64,000 bases of DNA from Shewanella hafniensis. Lineage in GTDB: Bacteria; Pseudomonadota; Gammaproteobacteria; Enterobacterales; Shewanellaceae. A program made the position numbers and the translations under genes. Of the stretch, positions 17,988-26,157 are shown one piece after another; position 1 is the first letter of the stretch; each line of letters starts with the position of its first letter. The stretch is taken from the NCBI RefSeq assembly GCF_019655335.1, contig NZ_BPFD01000017.1:1-64000 (forward strand), read 5' to 3'. The notes below the pieces were generated by a model that worked only from the letters and a program-made list of their open reading frames with translations, was not told the DNA's origin and ran no database searches.

Positions 17988-18569
17988 ATGACGAACCATC
18001 ACCAGCCAGAAAAACCTAAGTCAAATCGAAAGCTTATCAGCATGCTCGTCATGGGCTGTATTGGTATGTTTGGTTTTGGGTTCGCGCTGGTGCCGCTATA
18101 CGATGTGCTGTGTGAGAAGCTAGGGATTAACGGTAAAACCTCCAATACTGCCAGTAGTTATCAAGCGATAACCATAGATACTAGCCGTATTGTCACCGTG
18201 GAATTTATCTCCCAAGTGCAAACGGGTATGCCGTGGAAATTTGAGCCGCAAACCAAGCGGCTCGAAGTTCACCCCGGCGAACTGATACACACAGCATTTT
18301 TGGCACGCAATGTGTCAGACAGAGCCACGGTCGGTCAGGCGATACCTTCAATATCACCCGGCCAAGGCGCGGCATATTTTAATAAAACGGAATGTTTTTG
18401 CTTTAATCAACAGCACTTAGCGGCTTCGACAAGCGCTGAGTTGCCGCTCATTTTCTTTGTGGATCCTCAGTTACCTGAATCCATCCACACTCTGACCCTC
18501 TCTTACACCCTCTACGACATTACCGACAAGCAGTTAGCGTCTGCCATAGAGCAAGGAGCTGCAAAATGA
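17988..18569 (+). CDS. ctaG: Cytochrome c oxidase assembly protein CtaG/Cox11
   Basis: A 193-residue membrane-anchored copper chaperone that delivers Cu to the CuB site of subunit I. One N-terminal helix (about residues 17-38, LISMLVMGCIGMFGFGFALVPLYDVLCE) is followed by an immunoglobulin-like periplasmic domain. The copper-binding CFCF motif is present in KTECFCFNQQ. It starts one base after the coxA stop and overlaps coxC by ATGA, so it is a tightly coupled operon member. Confidence 0.95.
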   Translation: MTNHHQPEKPKSNRKLISMLVMGCIGMFGFGFALVPLYDVLCEKLGINGKTSNTASSYQAITIDTSRIVTVEFISQVQTGMPWKFEPQTKRLEVHPGELIHTAFLARNVSDRATVGQAIPSISPGQGAAYFNKTECFCFNQQHLAASTSAELPLIFFVDPQLPESIHTLTLSYTLYDITDKQLASAIEQGAAK

Positions 18570-19441
18570 CCACAAAACATGAAAATTACTATGTTCCCGC
18601 CCAAAGTGCTTGGCCCATCATTGGCGCTATAGGATTGTTTCTAATCGCCTTGGGCGCAGGACACTTTGTCCATCAACTAAAATCTGGCGCATCGGGTGGC
18701 GGTTATATCCTGCTAGCGGGTATCGCCGTGATCCTCTTTATGCTGGTTGGCTGGTTTAGAACCGTGATCAACGAATCTATGACTGGGCTTTATTCGCACC
18801 AAATGGATAGATCCTTTCGCCAAGGCATGAGCTGGTTTATTTTTTCGGAAGTGATGTTCTTCGGCGCATTTTTTGGTGCGTTATTTTATGCCCGTATGGT
18901 CGCAGTGCCTTGGCTCGGTGGCGCCTCCAATAATGCCATGACCCACGAAGTACTCTGGCCACAATTCGAAGCCGTTTGGCCGTTGCTCACTACGCCAGAT
19001 GGCACCAAAACCGAAGCGATGCCGTGGAATGGCCTGCCGTTAATCAACACTATCGTGCTGCTGACCTCTTCAGTCACCTTACATTTTGCCCATGTCAGCC
19101 TAGAGAAAGGCAAGCGTTCTGCCATTACGCTGTGGCTCGGGATCACCATACTCTTAGGTATGAGTTTCCTTGCCTTGCAGGCCGAAGAATATATGCATGC
19201 CTACCATGAAATGGGGCTCACCCTGACCTCAGGGGTTTATGGCAACACCTTCTTCCTCTTAACTGGCTTTCACGGCATGCATGTCACGCTTGGCACTCTG
19301 TTTTTATTAGTGTTGTTTTTCAGAGTGTTGAAGGGGCACTTTAGCGCAGATAAGCATTTTGCTTTCCAAGCGGGGAGTTGGTATTGGCACTTTGTCGATG
19401 TGGTCTGGCTGTGTTTGTTTATTTTCGTCTACGTACTTTAA
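18566..19441 (+). CDS. coxC: Cytochrome c oxidase subunit III
   Basis: A 291-residue integral membrane subunit with seven helices, typical of the CoxC/CyoC family. It has the conserved segments FFSEVMFFGAFFGALFYAR-like, LTGFHGMHVTLG and WYWHFVDVVWLCLF. It stabilises the catalytic subunit. Its start overlaps the ctaG stop in ATGA. The next gene downstream is the opposite-strand DUF2909 gene, 4 bp away. Confidence 0.96.
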   Translation: MTTKHENYYVPAQSAWPIIGAIGLFLIALGAGHFVHQLKSGASGGGYILLAGIAVILFMLVGWFRTVINESMTGLYSHQMDRSFRQGMSWFIFSEVMFFGAFFGALFYARMVAVPWLGGASNNAMTHEVLWPQFEAVWPLLTTPDGTKTEAMPWNGLPLINTIVLLTSSVTLHFAHVSLEKGKRSAITLWLGITILLGMSFLALQAEEYMHAYHEMGLTLTSGVYGNTFFLLTGFHGMHVTLGTLFLLVLFFRVLKGHFSADKHFAFQAGSWYWHFVDVVWLCLFIFVYVL

Positions 19442-19445
19442 GGCT

Positions 19446-19664
19446 TTAGTAAGGCGTGGGATTGGGGCTGATTAACCCAGTCCCTAAGGCCACCAGCAGC
19501 AACAGAATAACGAGTACTGAGAAAATCACCCGGCGACCAAGATAACGGCTCATAGGCACTTGGTTGTCACCTCTCACCATAATAAACAAGGCTCTACCTA
19601 GATTAAAAATGATGAACAGCAACAGCAGAACTAAGACCAATTTAAAAATGAATAGGGTATTCAT
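19446..19664 (-). CDS. DUF2909 twin-helix membrane protein
   Basis: A 72-residue protein of two membrane helices (about 5-28 and 45-66) joined by a charged loop with GDNQVPMSRYLGRR. This matches the DUF2909 family, often found beside cox genes and of unknown function. It is the only gene in this cox cluster on the minus strand. Its ATG and the SURF1 ATG share the four bases CATG at 19662-19665. AAGGA lies 7 bases upstream of its start, within the SURF1 coding region. Any promoter must therefore lie inside the SURF1 gene. Confidence 0.8.
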   Translation of the reverse strand: MNTLFIFKLVLVLLLLFIIFNLGRALFIMVRGDNQVPMSRYLGRRVIFSVLVILLLLVALGTGLISPNPTPY

Positions 19665-20427
19665 GCAATATCCTTATGTTCTGCTGAATAAATTAACGGT
19701 TTTTTTACTGATATTGACTGTGGCTGTATTCGTGATGTTGGTCAAGTTGGGTCTATGGCAATTAGCCCGCGGCGAAGAAAAAACCATGCTGTTAGCCCAA
19801 ATGGAGGCAAGACAATCCTTGCTGCCATTAAGTTTTGAGCAGCTCCAACTCAAAATCGATAAGGAAGGCGTGACAGGTTATCGACTGCAAGTGCACGCCA
19901 TACCCGCGAGCTCGCAAATATGGCTGCTGGATAATCAAATCTATCAGGGCCAAGTGGGCTATTTAGCCTTTCAGCCCCTGCAAGTGACTGCGGGTCAACC
20001 TTGGTTATTGGTCGAATTAGGTTTTGTCGCTGCCAGTTCCCACCGTGATGAGTTGCCCCACATCAGCCCACTTAGCGGTGAATTGAATATCGAAGGTCGG
20101 CTTTACCAAAAGCAAATCAATCCTTTGAGCCAGGCTTTAATGGCAGAAACGGGGACAAGTATTCGCTTTCAGAATTTGAATATACCGGAAATGGCGCAGC
20201 TGTTAGGCCACCCTTTACTAGATGCAGTGCTGCAACCGGATGAGCTACCCGCCCTCGCCTTGCCGCATCCTTGGCAACCCTTCCCACTGTCTGCGCAAAA
20301 ACATTGGGGTTATGCGCTGCAGTGGTTTTCGATGGCAGCCGTGTTTGCTGGGCTCATGCTGTGGCAAGGGATTAAGTATGTAAAACGCCATAGTGCCGAA
20401 ACAATCGCAAACTCAAGGAGCGAATAG
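19663..20427 (+). CDS. SURF1 family cytochrome oxidase assembly protein
   Basis: A 254-residue protein with the SURF1 layout: one helix near each end (LLILTVAVFVMLVKLGLWQL, and WGYALQWFSMAAVFAGLML) and a periplasmic domain between. The family helps insert heme a into subunit I. The start at 19663 has AGGG 6 bases upstream. In-frame ATGs at 19648 and upstream would extend into the antisense DUF2909 gene and are less likely. The ribosome site lies within the start region of the divergent gene. Confidence 0.9.
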   Translation: MQYPYVLLNKLTVFLLILTVAVFVMLVKLGLWQLARGEEKTMLLAQMEARQSLLPLSFEQLQLKIDKEGVTGYRLQVHAIPASSQIWLLDNQIYQGQVGYLAFQPLQVTAGQPWLLVELGFVAASSHRDELPHISPLSGELNIEGRLYQKQINPLSQALMAETGTSIRFQNLNIPEMAQLLGHPLLDAVLQPDELPALALPHPWQPFPLSAQKHWGYALQWFSMAAVFAGLMLWQGIKYVKRHSAETIANSRSE

Positions 20428-20518
20428 GGAAATTCGTACCATACTTAGCAAGACACAAATAAAAACTAAATAAATATAAAACAATAAATTAGGGATAATT
20501 TGAATGAGAGGAGCAAGC

Positions 20519-21064
20519 ATGAACTCCCAGAATAAATCGAAACACAAAGCATTGGGCTTGTTGTTGCTGGCGTTTATCGCGCCCGTGGTGATAGCCAAGC
20601 TAGTGCTGAGCCTGAATTTATACCACGGCGGCGCCACTAATCATGGCGAGCTGATCAATCCTGAGACAAGTTATGCCAGCCTTGGGGTTGAGAATCCCAA
20701 TCCCAAAGAATGGCAACTGCTATATTTACTACCCGCCCAATGCGACGATGCTTGCCGCGAACGCCTGTATATTTTACGCCAAAGCCACACTGCTTTGGGG
20801 CCAGATCAGGCACGAGTCGAACCGCTGATCCTCACCCATCCCGACAGCGATCTCAATGCTTTAAGCGCCTTTCACTTCAACACACGTCCCGCCAATGCTG
20901 GCTTAAGCCATTGGCTAGATGAACAGCAGCTGATCATAGTCGATCCCTTAGGCAGCTTAGTGCTGCGCTATCCCCAAGTGCAGGGCAAAGAAGCCCATTT
21001 AGCTCAAGGCAAGGCCTTGATTGCGGATCTGCGTAAGTTGTTGAAACTGTCGAGGGTAGATTGA
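20519..21064 (+). CDS. Membrane-anchored SCO/thioredoxin-like protein in the cox operon
   Basis: A 181-residue protein. One N-terminal helix (about residues 10-30) anchors a periplasmic domain. That domain has a CxxxC pair (QCDDAC) at the position of the copper-binding CPDVC of SCO proteins. Later strands (QLIIVDPLGSLVLRYP) resemble the SCO segment following the His ligand. A His occurs in LSHWL, somewhat further from that strand than in typical SCO. I infer a divergent SCO-like copper or thiol factor for oxidase assembly. GAGAGGAG lies 5 bases before the ATG at 20519. It overlaps ctaA in TGATG. Confidence 0.7.
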   Translation: MNSQNKSKHKALGLLLLAFIAPVVIAKLVLSLNLYHGGATNHGELINPETSYASLGVENPNPKEWQLLYLLPAQCDDACRERLYILRQSHTALGPDQARVEPLILTHPDSDLNALSAFHFNTRPANAGLSHWLDEQQLIIVDPLGSLVLRYPQVQGKEAHLAQGKALIADLRKLLKLSRVD

Positions 21065-22041
21065 TGCAGCTAACTTGGGTCCTACGCTTAACCTTAGTCT
21101 TTACCTTGTTGGTGATCTTAATGGGCGCTTACACTCGCCTATCGGACGCGGGGCTCGGCTGCCCAGATTGGCCGGGTTGCTACGGCCATATCAAGGTGCC
21201 AACCCAAGACCATGAAATCGCCCATGCACAAACCATCTTCCCAGATCACGATATCCATCCTGAGAAAGCTTGGCTGGAGATGATCCACAGATATATAGCC
21301 GGCGGACTTGGCTTACTAGTATTGTTCATCTTAGTGCTGTGTTTGAAAACGCCGGAAGCACCGAAAAAATTGCCGCTCATCATAGTGCTATTGATCCTCT
21401 TTCAAGCGGCACTCGGCATGTGGACAGTGACGATGAAACTCATGCCCATAGTGGTGATGTCACATCTTATTGGTGGCTTCAGCCTGATTTCACTATTGTT
21501 ACTCCTCTATCTGCGAACCCGACCGCGGCGGATCTTTAATAGCGAAACCCATGCCCGCAATCTGGCACCGCTGGCACTGGTGAGCCTATTCGTTCTTGTA
21601 GGTCAGATTATGCTGGGCGCTTGGACATCATCTAACTATGCGGCTCTCGCCTGCACCTCTTTACCCATTTGCGAAGGTAACTGGGTGGATAATTTAGCAA
21701 TAGCCGAAGCCTTTTCACCGTTTCAAGGCCAACACCACAGTTTCGAATTTGGAGTGCTCGATTACCCAGCCCGTATGACTATCCACATCGCCCACCGAAT
21801 TGGCGCTGTCGTTACCGCGAGTTTATTACTCGTGCTCGCCTATCGATTATTTGTTGGCGCTGCTGGGATGAGGGCCTTAAGCCTCTTATTGGTGGGGTTA
21901 GTGATCCTGCAAGTGAGCTTAGGTATTTCTAACGTAGTGATGCATTTACCACTCGGCATTGCCGTGTCTCACAACGGCGGGGCGGCATTACTGCTGCTGA
22001 CCTTAGTCGCAATCAACTATTTTTTATGGCGCAAAGCCTAA
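21064..22041 (+). CDS. ctaA: Heme A synthase (CtaA/COX15)
   Basis: A 325-residue, eight-helix membrane enzyme that oxidises the methyl group of heme O to give heme A for the aa3 oxidase. Typical segments are [21 protein letters not shown] near the N terminus, [30 protein letters not shown] in the second half, and HIAHRIGA; paired His residues serve the heme sites. The start overlaps the preceding stop codon by one base (TGATG). The heme O synthase gene follows 14 bp later. Confidence 0.95.
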   Translation: MQLTWVLRLTLVFTLLVILMGAYTRLSDAGLGCPDWPGCYGHIKVPTQDHEIAHAQTIFPDHDIHPEKAWLEMIHRYIAGGLGLLVLFILVLCLKTPEAPKKLPLIIVLLILFQAALGMWTVTMKLMPIVVMSHLIGGFSLISLLLLLYLRTRPRRIFNSETHARNLAPLALVSLFVLVGQIMLGAWTSSNYAALACTSLPICEGNWVDNLAIAEAFSPFQGQHHSFEFGVLDYPARMTIHIAHRIGAVVTASLLLVLAYRLFVGAAGMRALSLLLVGLVILQVSLGISNVVMHLPLGIAVSHNGGAALLLLTLVAINYFLWRKA

Positions 22042-22055
22042 GCGAGGGATCCAAG

Positions 22056-22961
22056 ATGGCAAAACCACTCTCAATCACCAGTAGCCTACCCACTTTCAGC
22101 GTGACATGGCGCGCCTATTTTGAAATGACCAAACCTAAAGTGGTCGCACTTATGCTGCTCACTGTCTTAGTCGGCATGTGTTTAGCCGTGCCCCATGCGG
22201 TGCCCGTTCAACCTTTACTCGCTGGTATGCTGGGCATTGCCATGATGGCGGGTTCGGCGGCGGCGTTAAATCATCTGATCGATCGCCGTATCGATGGCTT
22301 AATGGCGCGCACCTACAATCGCCCGCTGCCTAAGGGACGCATTTCGGCAACCCGCGCGTTAATTTTCGCTGCCAGCTTAGGTAGCCTTGGCTTTATCGTC
22401 TTATATTCCTTAGTGAATCCACTCACGGCTTGGCTGACCTTTGCCAGCTTGATTGGTTATGCCTTGGTTTATACTGCCTATTTAAAACGTGCAACATCAC
22501 AAAATATTGTGATCGGCGGCCTTGCGGGAGCCATGCCACCCTTGCTGGGATGGACGGCAGTGACGAACGAATTTCACGGCCATGCGCTGTTGTTAGTGAT
22601 CATCATTTTTACGTGGACACCGCCACATTTTTGGGCTCTGGCCATTCACAGACGCGCCGAATATGCCAAAGTGGATATTCCCATGCTACCGGTTACCCAC
22701 GGTGTCGAGTTTACTAAAACCTGTATTCTGCTTTACACAGTATTGCTGGCGATTGCTTGCCTATTACCTGTGCTGGTTGGCATGTGTGGGCCCGTATATT
22801 TCATCTGCTCGAGTTTACTCAGCACCGGATTTATTTATAAAGCATGGCAACTTAAATATCGGGATCATGATGGCTTGGCGATGCAAGTGTTCCGCTTCTC
22901 TATCTATCATTTGATGTTGTTATTTATGGCATTACTGCTCGACCACTATTTGTGGAACTAG
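22056..22961 (+). CDS. ctaB: Heme O synthase (protoheme IX farnesyltransferase), cox copy
   Basis: A 301-residue UbiA-family prenyltransferase with about eight to nine helices. It adds a farnesyl group to heme B, giving heme O, which CtaA then turns into heme A. The Asp-rich site [19 protein letters not shown] is conserved, as is YTAYLKRAT. The ATG at 22056 has GAGGG upstream and follows the ctaA stop; the ATG at 22026 lies inside ctaA and is less likely. A second heme O synthase ends the cyo operon in this window and is clearly diverged from this copy. Confidence 0.94.
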   Translation: MAKPLSITSSLPTFSVTWRAYFEMTKPKVVALMLLTVLVGMCLAVPHAVPVQPLLAGMLGIAMMAGSAAALNHLIDRRIDGLMARTYNRPLPKGRISATRALIFAASLGSLGFIVLYSLVNPLTAWLTFASLIGYALVYTAYLKRATSQNIVIGGLAGAMPPLLGWTAVTNEFHGHALLLVIIIFTWTPPHFWALAIHRRAEYAKVDIPMLPVTHGVEFTKTCILLYTVLLAIACLLPVLVGMCGPVYFICSSLLSTGFIYKAWQLKYRDHDGLAMQVFRFSIYHLMLLFMALLLDHYLWN

Positions 22962-23008
22962 TGTATGCAACTCGTTTGTCGCGCTAACCTGTCGTTATGG
23001 AGCCAATA

Positions 23009-23641
23009 ATGCAGAAAAGAATTTTAGTCATCGCCATATTATTGATCGGCCTTGGCGGTCTATTTGCGGTGAAATTTAATCCCCCGAAACCTATCGAGCT
23101 AGAGAGTGGTTTTTTGTTTCCGCAGGCCTATGAATTAGCGCCCTTTGAATTGGTTGATCAACATCAGCAGGCTTTTACCAACGCCAGCTTGCAGGGGAAA
23201 TGGAGCTTATTCTTTATCGGTTTTACCTTTTGCCCCGACGTTTGTCCTACGACCTTAAATAAACTCGCGGCGGCTTATCCCGATCTAAACAAAATTGCGC
23301 CATTGCAGGTGGTGTTTCTATCCGTCGACCCCAAACGGGACACACCGGATAAACTCCTGACCTATGTTAATTTTTTCAATCCAGAATTTAAAGCGGTCAC
23401 GGGCGAGCAGACACAAATCTTCCCGCTCACCCGCAGCTTAGGGCTGACCTATGCCATGGTCGGTGAAGGGGAAAACTACCAAGTCGACCATAGTGCGGGT
23501 TATGTGTTGGTGTCGCCGCAGGGAACGCGAGTCGCAGTGTTTAAACCTACGGCCGCGCTAGGCAAACCGCCGCAAGTGTTAAATGATGAAATGATTAGCG
23601 ATTTTAGAAAAATAGTGGCTCAATACAAACCTAGTCGTTGA
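23009..23641 (+). CDS. SCO1/SenC family copper chaperone
   Basis: A 210-residue protein with one N-terminal helix and a thioredoxin-like periplasmic domain. The copper ligands are present: FCPDVCPTTL (CxxxC) and the distal His in VDHSAGY. SCO proteins load copper into the CuA site of subunit II. GGAG lies 6 bases before the ATG at 23009. It is the last gene of the cox operon and ends directly against the convergent deacetylase gene with no spacer, so termination must occur within that gene or by another mechanism. Confidence 0.94.
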   Translation: MQKRILVIAILLIGLGGLFAVKFNPPKPIELESGFLFPQAYELAPFELVDQHQQAFTNASLQGKWSLFFIGFTFCPDVCPTTLNKLAAAYPDLNKIAPLQVVFLSVDPKRDTPDKLLTYVNFFNPEFKAVTGEQTQIFPLTRSLGLTYAMVGEGENYQVDHSAGYVLVSPQGTRVAVFKPTAALGKPPQVLNDEMISDFRKIVAQYKPSR

Positions 23642-24688
23642 TCACTCTTTGACCCAAGAGCCATCGTCCTTTGGCCTCACCCAAGGCTGAGAAAACCAAT
23701 AGTAGCCATTGCGCGCCTTACTCGGCGCAGTGCAGTTGTAACGGGAACGACCCGCAGGTAAAGCTAAATCCGCTTGAACACTAAACTCGGTTTCACTGAG
23801 CCAAGTCGGCTGTTTTGAACCTTGGCCTTGGATGTAACACATTACCTGCTTAGCCGAGATATCGCTCATATCGAGGGTCACTTTAAGCTCTGGACGCCAG
23901 TGGCCGCCCTTTAACTCAGGATCGCTAGGACTCTGTGCAATTACAGGCATGTTTAAACTGTATAGCTTGGCCTTAAGGCTTTTTAAATCCGCATATTGTC
24001 CCGCAACAGGGAAACGCGGCAGTGCCGTTAACGGCGAATAGGGCCCAGCGGCTCCCGATTGCTGCCCTAAAGCGACAAAGCCGTTCTCGGTTAACATATC
24101 CTGCAAGGCTTGATTGTACTCACCGTAGGGATAAGCCAGCATTTTAAAATTGTGCCCAGTGGCATCTGCAATCGCCTTTTCTGTATCTAAGATATTGGCT
24201 TTTATCCGCGTTAACCATTGCGCCTGTGATTCATTTTCTAAGGCGCGAATCAAATGTTCGTGGGCCCAACTGTGGTTAGCAATATCGGCGCCTTCCTTGG
24301 ATAGCGTTATCAGCTCATCCCAAGTCATCATCTCGGTAAACTTTTGTTTAATCGGCTCAATTGCCACAAACAAGGTGTAGGGAAAGCCAAATTCCTTTAG
24401 GATAGGATGCGCCGTCGTGGCTATGCTGCGATAACCATCGTCGAAGGTAATCGCGACTGTTTTGGCCGGTAAATCTTGTTTTTGCTTTATCGCTTCAACC
24501 ACCTGAGAAAGCGGGATTACCTTAAAGCCATCATCGGCTAGAAACTGCATTTGCTCACGAAATTGCGCGGGCGTCACGCTTGTGGCCGCCGGAGTGGTCT
24601 CTGATACATGGTGATATTGCAGAATGACCACGGCATGGGCAGAAAACGTCATTAGCCCTATGAGTGCCAACAGCACACGTTTAACCAT
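23642..24688 (-). CDS. Secreted polysaccharide deacetylase (NodB fold)
   Basis: A 348-residue protein with a signal peptide (KRVLLALIGLMTFSAHA) directly followed by the catalytic domain. The NodB motifs are visible: TFDDGY (Asp pair) and HSWAHEHL (metal-binding HxxxH). It should remove N-acetyl groups from a polysaccharide in the periplasm or at the surface; the substrate is unknown. The C-terminal 100 residues form a separate beta-rich part. Longer upstream starts would run into the divergent MATE gene; the ATG at 24688 gives a clean signal peptide. Confidence 0.87.
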   Translation of the reverse strand: MVKRVLLALIGLMTFSAHAVVILQYHHVSETTPAATSVTPAQFREQMQFLADDGFKVIPLSQVVEAIKQKQDLPAKTVAITFDDGYRSIATTAHPILKEFGFPYTLFVAIEPIKQKFTEMMTWDELITLSKEGADIANHSWAHEHLIRALENESQAQWLTRIKANILDTEKAIADATGHNFKMLAYPYGEYNQALQDMLTENGFVALGQQSGAAGPYSPLTALPRFPVAGQYADLKSLKAKLYSLNMPVIAQSPSDPELKGGHWRPELKVTLDMSDISAKQVMCYIQGQGSKQPTWLSETEFSVQADLALPAGRSRYNCTAPSKARNGYYWFSQPWVRPKDDGSWVKE

Positions 24689-24710
24689 AATGTGAACACC
24701 TCTGAAATTA

Positions 24711-26078
24711 ATGAATACTGCTAAATCAACTTGGCTCGACCTCATGCTCAACGGCGCGAAAAATCGCCAGTTACTAGCGCTCGCCCTGCCGATGATACTC
24801 TCCAATATCACTGTCCCACTGTTGGGCTTAGTCGATACGGCTGTCATAGGTCATCTGAGTGAAGCCTATTATTTAGGGGGAGTCGCCGTCGGGTCAACGA
24901 TTATCACATTAATCATTTGGTTATTGGGATTTTTGCGTATGGCGACCACAGGTTTGGTCGCACAAGCCTTTGGTGCTGACGATCTTCATGCCCAGCACAA
25001 ACTCTTAGTCCAAGGCGCTATGCTAGCGATGTTATTGGGCGCAGGCGTTATCGCACTACAAGTCCCGATATTGAATTTAGCCTTAGGATTATCCGAAGCG
25101 AGTAGCGAAGTCGAACGTTATTGCCGCGAGTATTTTCAGGTACGAATTTGGTCAACGCCCTTCGCCCTGCTCAATTTAGTTATGTTAGGTTGGCTCTTAG
25201 GGCGACAACAACCTAAAGCCGCCATGTGGCAGCTGATATTAGCGAACCTTGCCAATATTATTCTCGATGTGGTGTTTGTCCTCGGCTTAGGCTGGGGCGT
25301 TAAAGGTGCAGCCCTCGCCTCAGTCTTTGCCGATATCACCGCTTTCGCAGTCGCACTCACTATGGTGTTACAGCAACTCAAGCGCGAAGCCGATTTTCAC
25401 TTATCCCAACTATTACCCCATGTCACCCTGACGGGTTATGGCAAATTACTGAGGCTCAACACAGATATTTTTATCCGCAGTCTCTGCCTGCAAGCAGCTT
25501 TTGCCTTTATGACATTCCATGGTGCAGGTTTGGGTGATAATACCGTTGCTGCTAATGCCGTGTTATTGAATTTACTGCTGTTAATCTCCTATGCACTGGA
25601 TGGCATTGCCTATTATGCCGAGGCAGAAGTCGGCCGAGCCTATGGCCAAAAACAGGCGGAACAATTGAGGGAAGCCGTGATCTTAGCGTGGAGCTGGTCA
25701 GCCATTACTGCGCTCGGGTTCTGCGCTGTATTCAGTCTTTTTGGCAGTAATATTATCGCGTTACTGACCAGCATTAATGAGGTCAGAGCAACTGCGCAAA
25801 CCTATCTTATCTGGCTGATATTTTTGCCTTTATGGTCTTTTAGCTCGTATTTGTTCGACGGAGTCTACATAGGTGCCGCTAAAGGTAAAGTGATGCGTAA
25901 TAGCATGATACTCGCCACCTTCGGCGCATTTTTCCCGACATGGTATTTACTGCAGCAACTATTATTACCAGAGCAAGGTAACCACGCTCTCTGGGCCGCG
26001 ATGAGTGCCTTTATGGTCGCCAGAAGCCTAACGCTTGCTGGTCACTATTATTTCAGCAAAGACTTTTTGAATAAATAA
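24711..26078 (+). CDS. MATE family efflux transporter (DinF-like)
   Basis: A 455-residue, 12-helix multidrug/toxin extrusion protein, with the two homologous halves of the family (LALALPMILSNITVPLLGLVDTAVIGHL near the start). The closest recognisable subgroup is DinF. These proteins usually expel organic cations in exchange for sodium or protons. It is divergent from the deacetylase with only 22 bp between the start codons. No convincing ribosome site precedes the ATG, so the start could be the in-frame ATG at 24744. Confidence 0.88.
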   Translation: MNTAKSTWLDLMLNGAKNRQLLALALPMILSNITVPLLGLVDTAVIGHLSEAYYLGGVAVGSTIITLIIWLLGFLRMATTGLVAQAFGADDLHAQHKLLVQGAMLAMLLGAGVIALQVPILNLALGLSEASSEVERYCREYFQVRIWSTPFALLNLVMLGWLLGRQQPKAAMWQLILANLANIILDVVFVLGLGWGVKGAALASVFADITAFAVALTMVLQQLKREADFHLSQLLPHVTLTGYGKLLRLNTDIFIRSLCLQAAFAFMTFHGAGLGDNTVAANAVLLNLLLLISYALDGIAYYAEAEVGRAYGQKQAEQLREAVILAWSWSAITALGFCAVFSLFGSNIIALLTSINEVRATAQTYLIWLIFLPLWSFSSYLFDGVYIGAAKGKVMRNSMILATFGAFFPTWYLLQQLLLPEQGNHALWAAMSAFMVARSLTLAGHYYFSKDFLNK

Positions 26079-26105
26079 TCTGTAAAGACAGTAGTTTACT
26101 AATCT

Positions 26106-26118
26106 CATAATCATTATG
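26106..26118. promoter_or_regulatory. Fur-like palindrome before the S9 peptidase gene
   Basis: CATAAT-C-ATTATG is a perfect 6-1-6 palindrome with the TAATCATTAT core of the Fur box. The outer bases match the 19-bp consensus only partly, about 13 of 19 by eye. It lies about 40 bp before the next gene, where an operator could act. Confidence 0.3.
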
Positions 26119-26157
26119 ATATTGATTTTACAATTGTAACAATGATGTGAATCGATA

